7,123 nucleotides of DNA, taken from contig NZ_BAIO01000097.1 of NCBI RefSeq assembly GCF_000613305.1, positions 1 through 7,123 of the forward strand, written 5' to 3'. Positions 6,542-7,123 of the stretch are shown piece by piece (position 1 is the first letter of the stretch; each line of letters begins with the position of its first letter). The DNA is from Komagataeibacter kakiaceti JCM 25156. GTDB lineage: Bacteria; Pseudomonadota; Alphaproteobacteria; Acetobacterales; Acetobacteraceae. Both the position numbers and the translations under genes were made by a program. The notes under the pieces were generated by a model. The model made no database searches. It worked only from the letters and a program-made list of their open reading frames with translations, and was not told the DNA's origin.

Positions 6542-6640
6542 GCCCTGACCGCCCTGATTGAAATGCCCTCCCCTCCATATCGGACAGGCAGGCCCTTAAC
6601 CAGAGACCAGTCCCCATGGCTGGGGTGTCTGCGCGCGCGG
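6542..6640. other. Intergenic region between flavodoxin-fold and LysR genes
   Basis: This 99-nt gap holds a short hairpin CCCCA (6613-6617) with TGGGG (6622-6626), which lacks a T-tract on the minus strand, so it is a poor terminator. A near-tandem duplication of CGCCCTGA (6541-6548 and 6550-6557) covers the LysR start and its ribosome-binding region. No clear promoter is seen. A LysR promoter could lie here, or the gene could be read through from the upstream gene. Confidence 0.3.
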
Positions 6641-7123
6641 CTACCCCACGCGCAGGCGCGATGCGATCCGGGCCACGCGCAGGCCGAGCAGGCGGCCGGT
6701 TTCAAGATCGCCCTCACGCGGCGCTTCCTCGGTCGAGGCATCGGAAGGGGAAATGGCCATGACGCCCACCGACCCGCCCGACCAGTTCACATCCGCCGGG
6801 CCATTGGCCTTGGTATTGGCGGGCAGCAGGCCGGTGCCCACCCATATCTGCCCGTGCTGCTGTGACAGGGTCCATAAATAGGCAAGGGTCATGGCCTTAT
6901 CCCCATTGACGGAAGCCGAGTTGGTGAACCCCGCCGCGATCTTGTCCTTCCACCCTTCCGCCAGCCAGATACGGGCCGTGGCCTCGGCGAATTTCTTGAA
7001 CTGCCATGCCGGGCCGCCCATGTAGGTCGGCGTGCCGTAAATGATCGCATCGGCGTGCCCCAACTGCTCCAGCGCGCCATCGGGCAGGGCGCCAGTCGGG
7101 CTGATGCGCAGCGGTAGCGCTCG
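6641..7123 (-). CDS. WrbA-like flavodoxin-fold NAD(P)H oxidoreductase, N-terminus outside window
   Basis: C-terminal part (about 160 residues) of a flavodoxin-fold, FMN-binding oxidoreductase resembling WrbA-type NAD(P)H:quinone reductases, which make two-electron reductions of quinones in the cytoplasm. Visible family signs are ADAIIYGTPTYMGGPAWQFK, the strand and FMN-contacting loop that follow the N-terminal phosphate-binding region, then KIAAGFTNSASVNGDK, the core WVGTGLLPANTK and a closing ETGRLLGLRVARIA helix. The frame is open to the window edge; TTG at 7063-7061 is internal because the coding sequence upstream (ISPTGALPDGALEQLGHADA) is flavodoxin-like. The phosphate-binding loop and start codon lie beyond base 7123. 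The stop is TAG at 6643-6641. It is upstream of and co-directional with the LysR gene. WrbA itself versus a related flavodoxin-family protein cannot be settled from this part. Confidence 0.85.
   Translation of the reverse strand, partial: RALPLRISPTGALPDGALEQLGHADAIIYGTPTYMGGPAWQFKKFAEATARIWLAEGWKDKIAAGFTNSASVNGDKAMTLAYLWTLSQQHGQIWVGTGLLPANTKANGPADVNWSGGSVGVMAISPSDASTEEAPREGDLETGRLLGLRVARIASRLRVG

Noticed and set aside
1..7123. Search for CRISPR arrays, tRNAs, rRNAs, phage genes, toxin-antitoxin or defence genes
   Set aside because: No regularly spaced repeats, cloverleaf sequences or such proteins were seen on either strand. The genes present all fit ordinary chromosomal functions.

Overview
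The window reads as ordinary chromosome of a GC-rich alphaproteobacterium. The best fit is an acetic acid bacterium (Acetobacteraceae, Komagataeibacter/Gluconacetobacter-like). This rests on strong G/C third-position bias, an OprB-family porin of the type common in that group, and the general look of the proteins. It is an inference from protein resemblance, not a database match.

Left part (1-1490): the 3' portion of an OprB-type carbohydrate porin gene whose start lies outside the window. The coding sequence is broken by two single-base frameshifts of opposite sign (near 1126-1131 and about 1214-1225) and ends at a strong intrinsic terminator (1454-1490).

Centre (1491-4749): an iron-acquisition operon. 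An AT-richer promoter region holds a good Fur-box match (1567-1585) and GTTGC/GCAAC repeats. It is followed by a Fiu/PiuA-like TonB-dependent siderophore receptor (1623-4025) and, 34 nt later, a PiuC/YbiX Fe(II)/2-oxoglutarate dioxygenase (4060-4749). The same pair (fiu-ybiX, piuA-piuC) is known in E. coli and Pseudomonas, so the arrangement is conserved rather than new. The expected logic is that iron starvation lifts Fur repression, the receptor imports a ferric catecholate-type siderophore through TonB, and the dioxygenase acts in the cytoplasm on a substrate that is still unclear.

Right part (4750-7123): a monocistronic CspA-type cold-shock gene with a long leader and a clean terminator. 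Next is a small proline-rich protein with a signal peptide and no recognised family. It converges on a LysR-type regulator on the minus strand. At the right edge, also on the minus strand and upstream of the LysR gene, is the C-terminal part of a WrbA-like flavodoxin-fold oxidoreductase.

I see no mobile element, CRISPR array, tRNA, rRNA or phage gene, and nothing I can defend as a wholly new system. The points most worth a second look are the doubly frameshifted porin, the layered regulatory signals and His/Asp-rich pre-TonB-box linker of the receptor operon, and the unassigned secreted protein.
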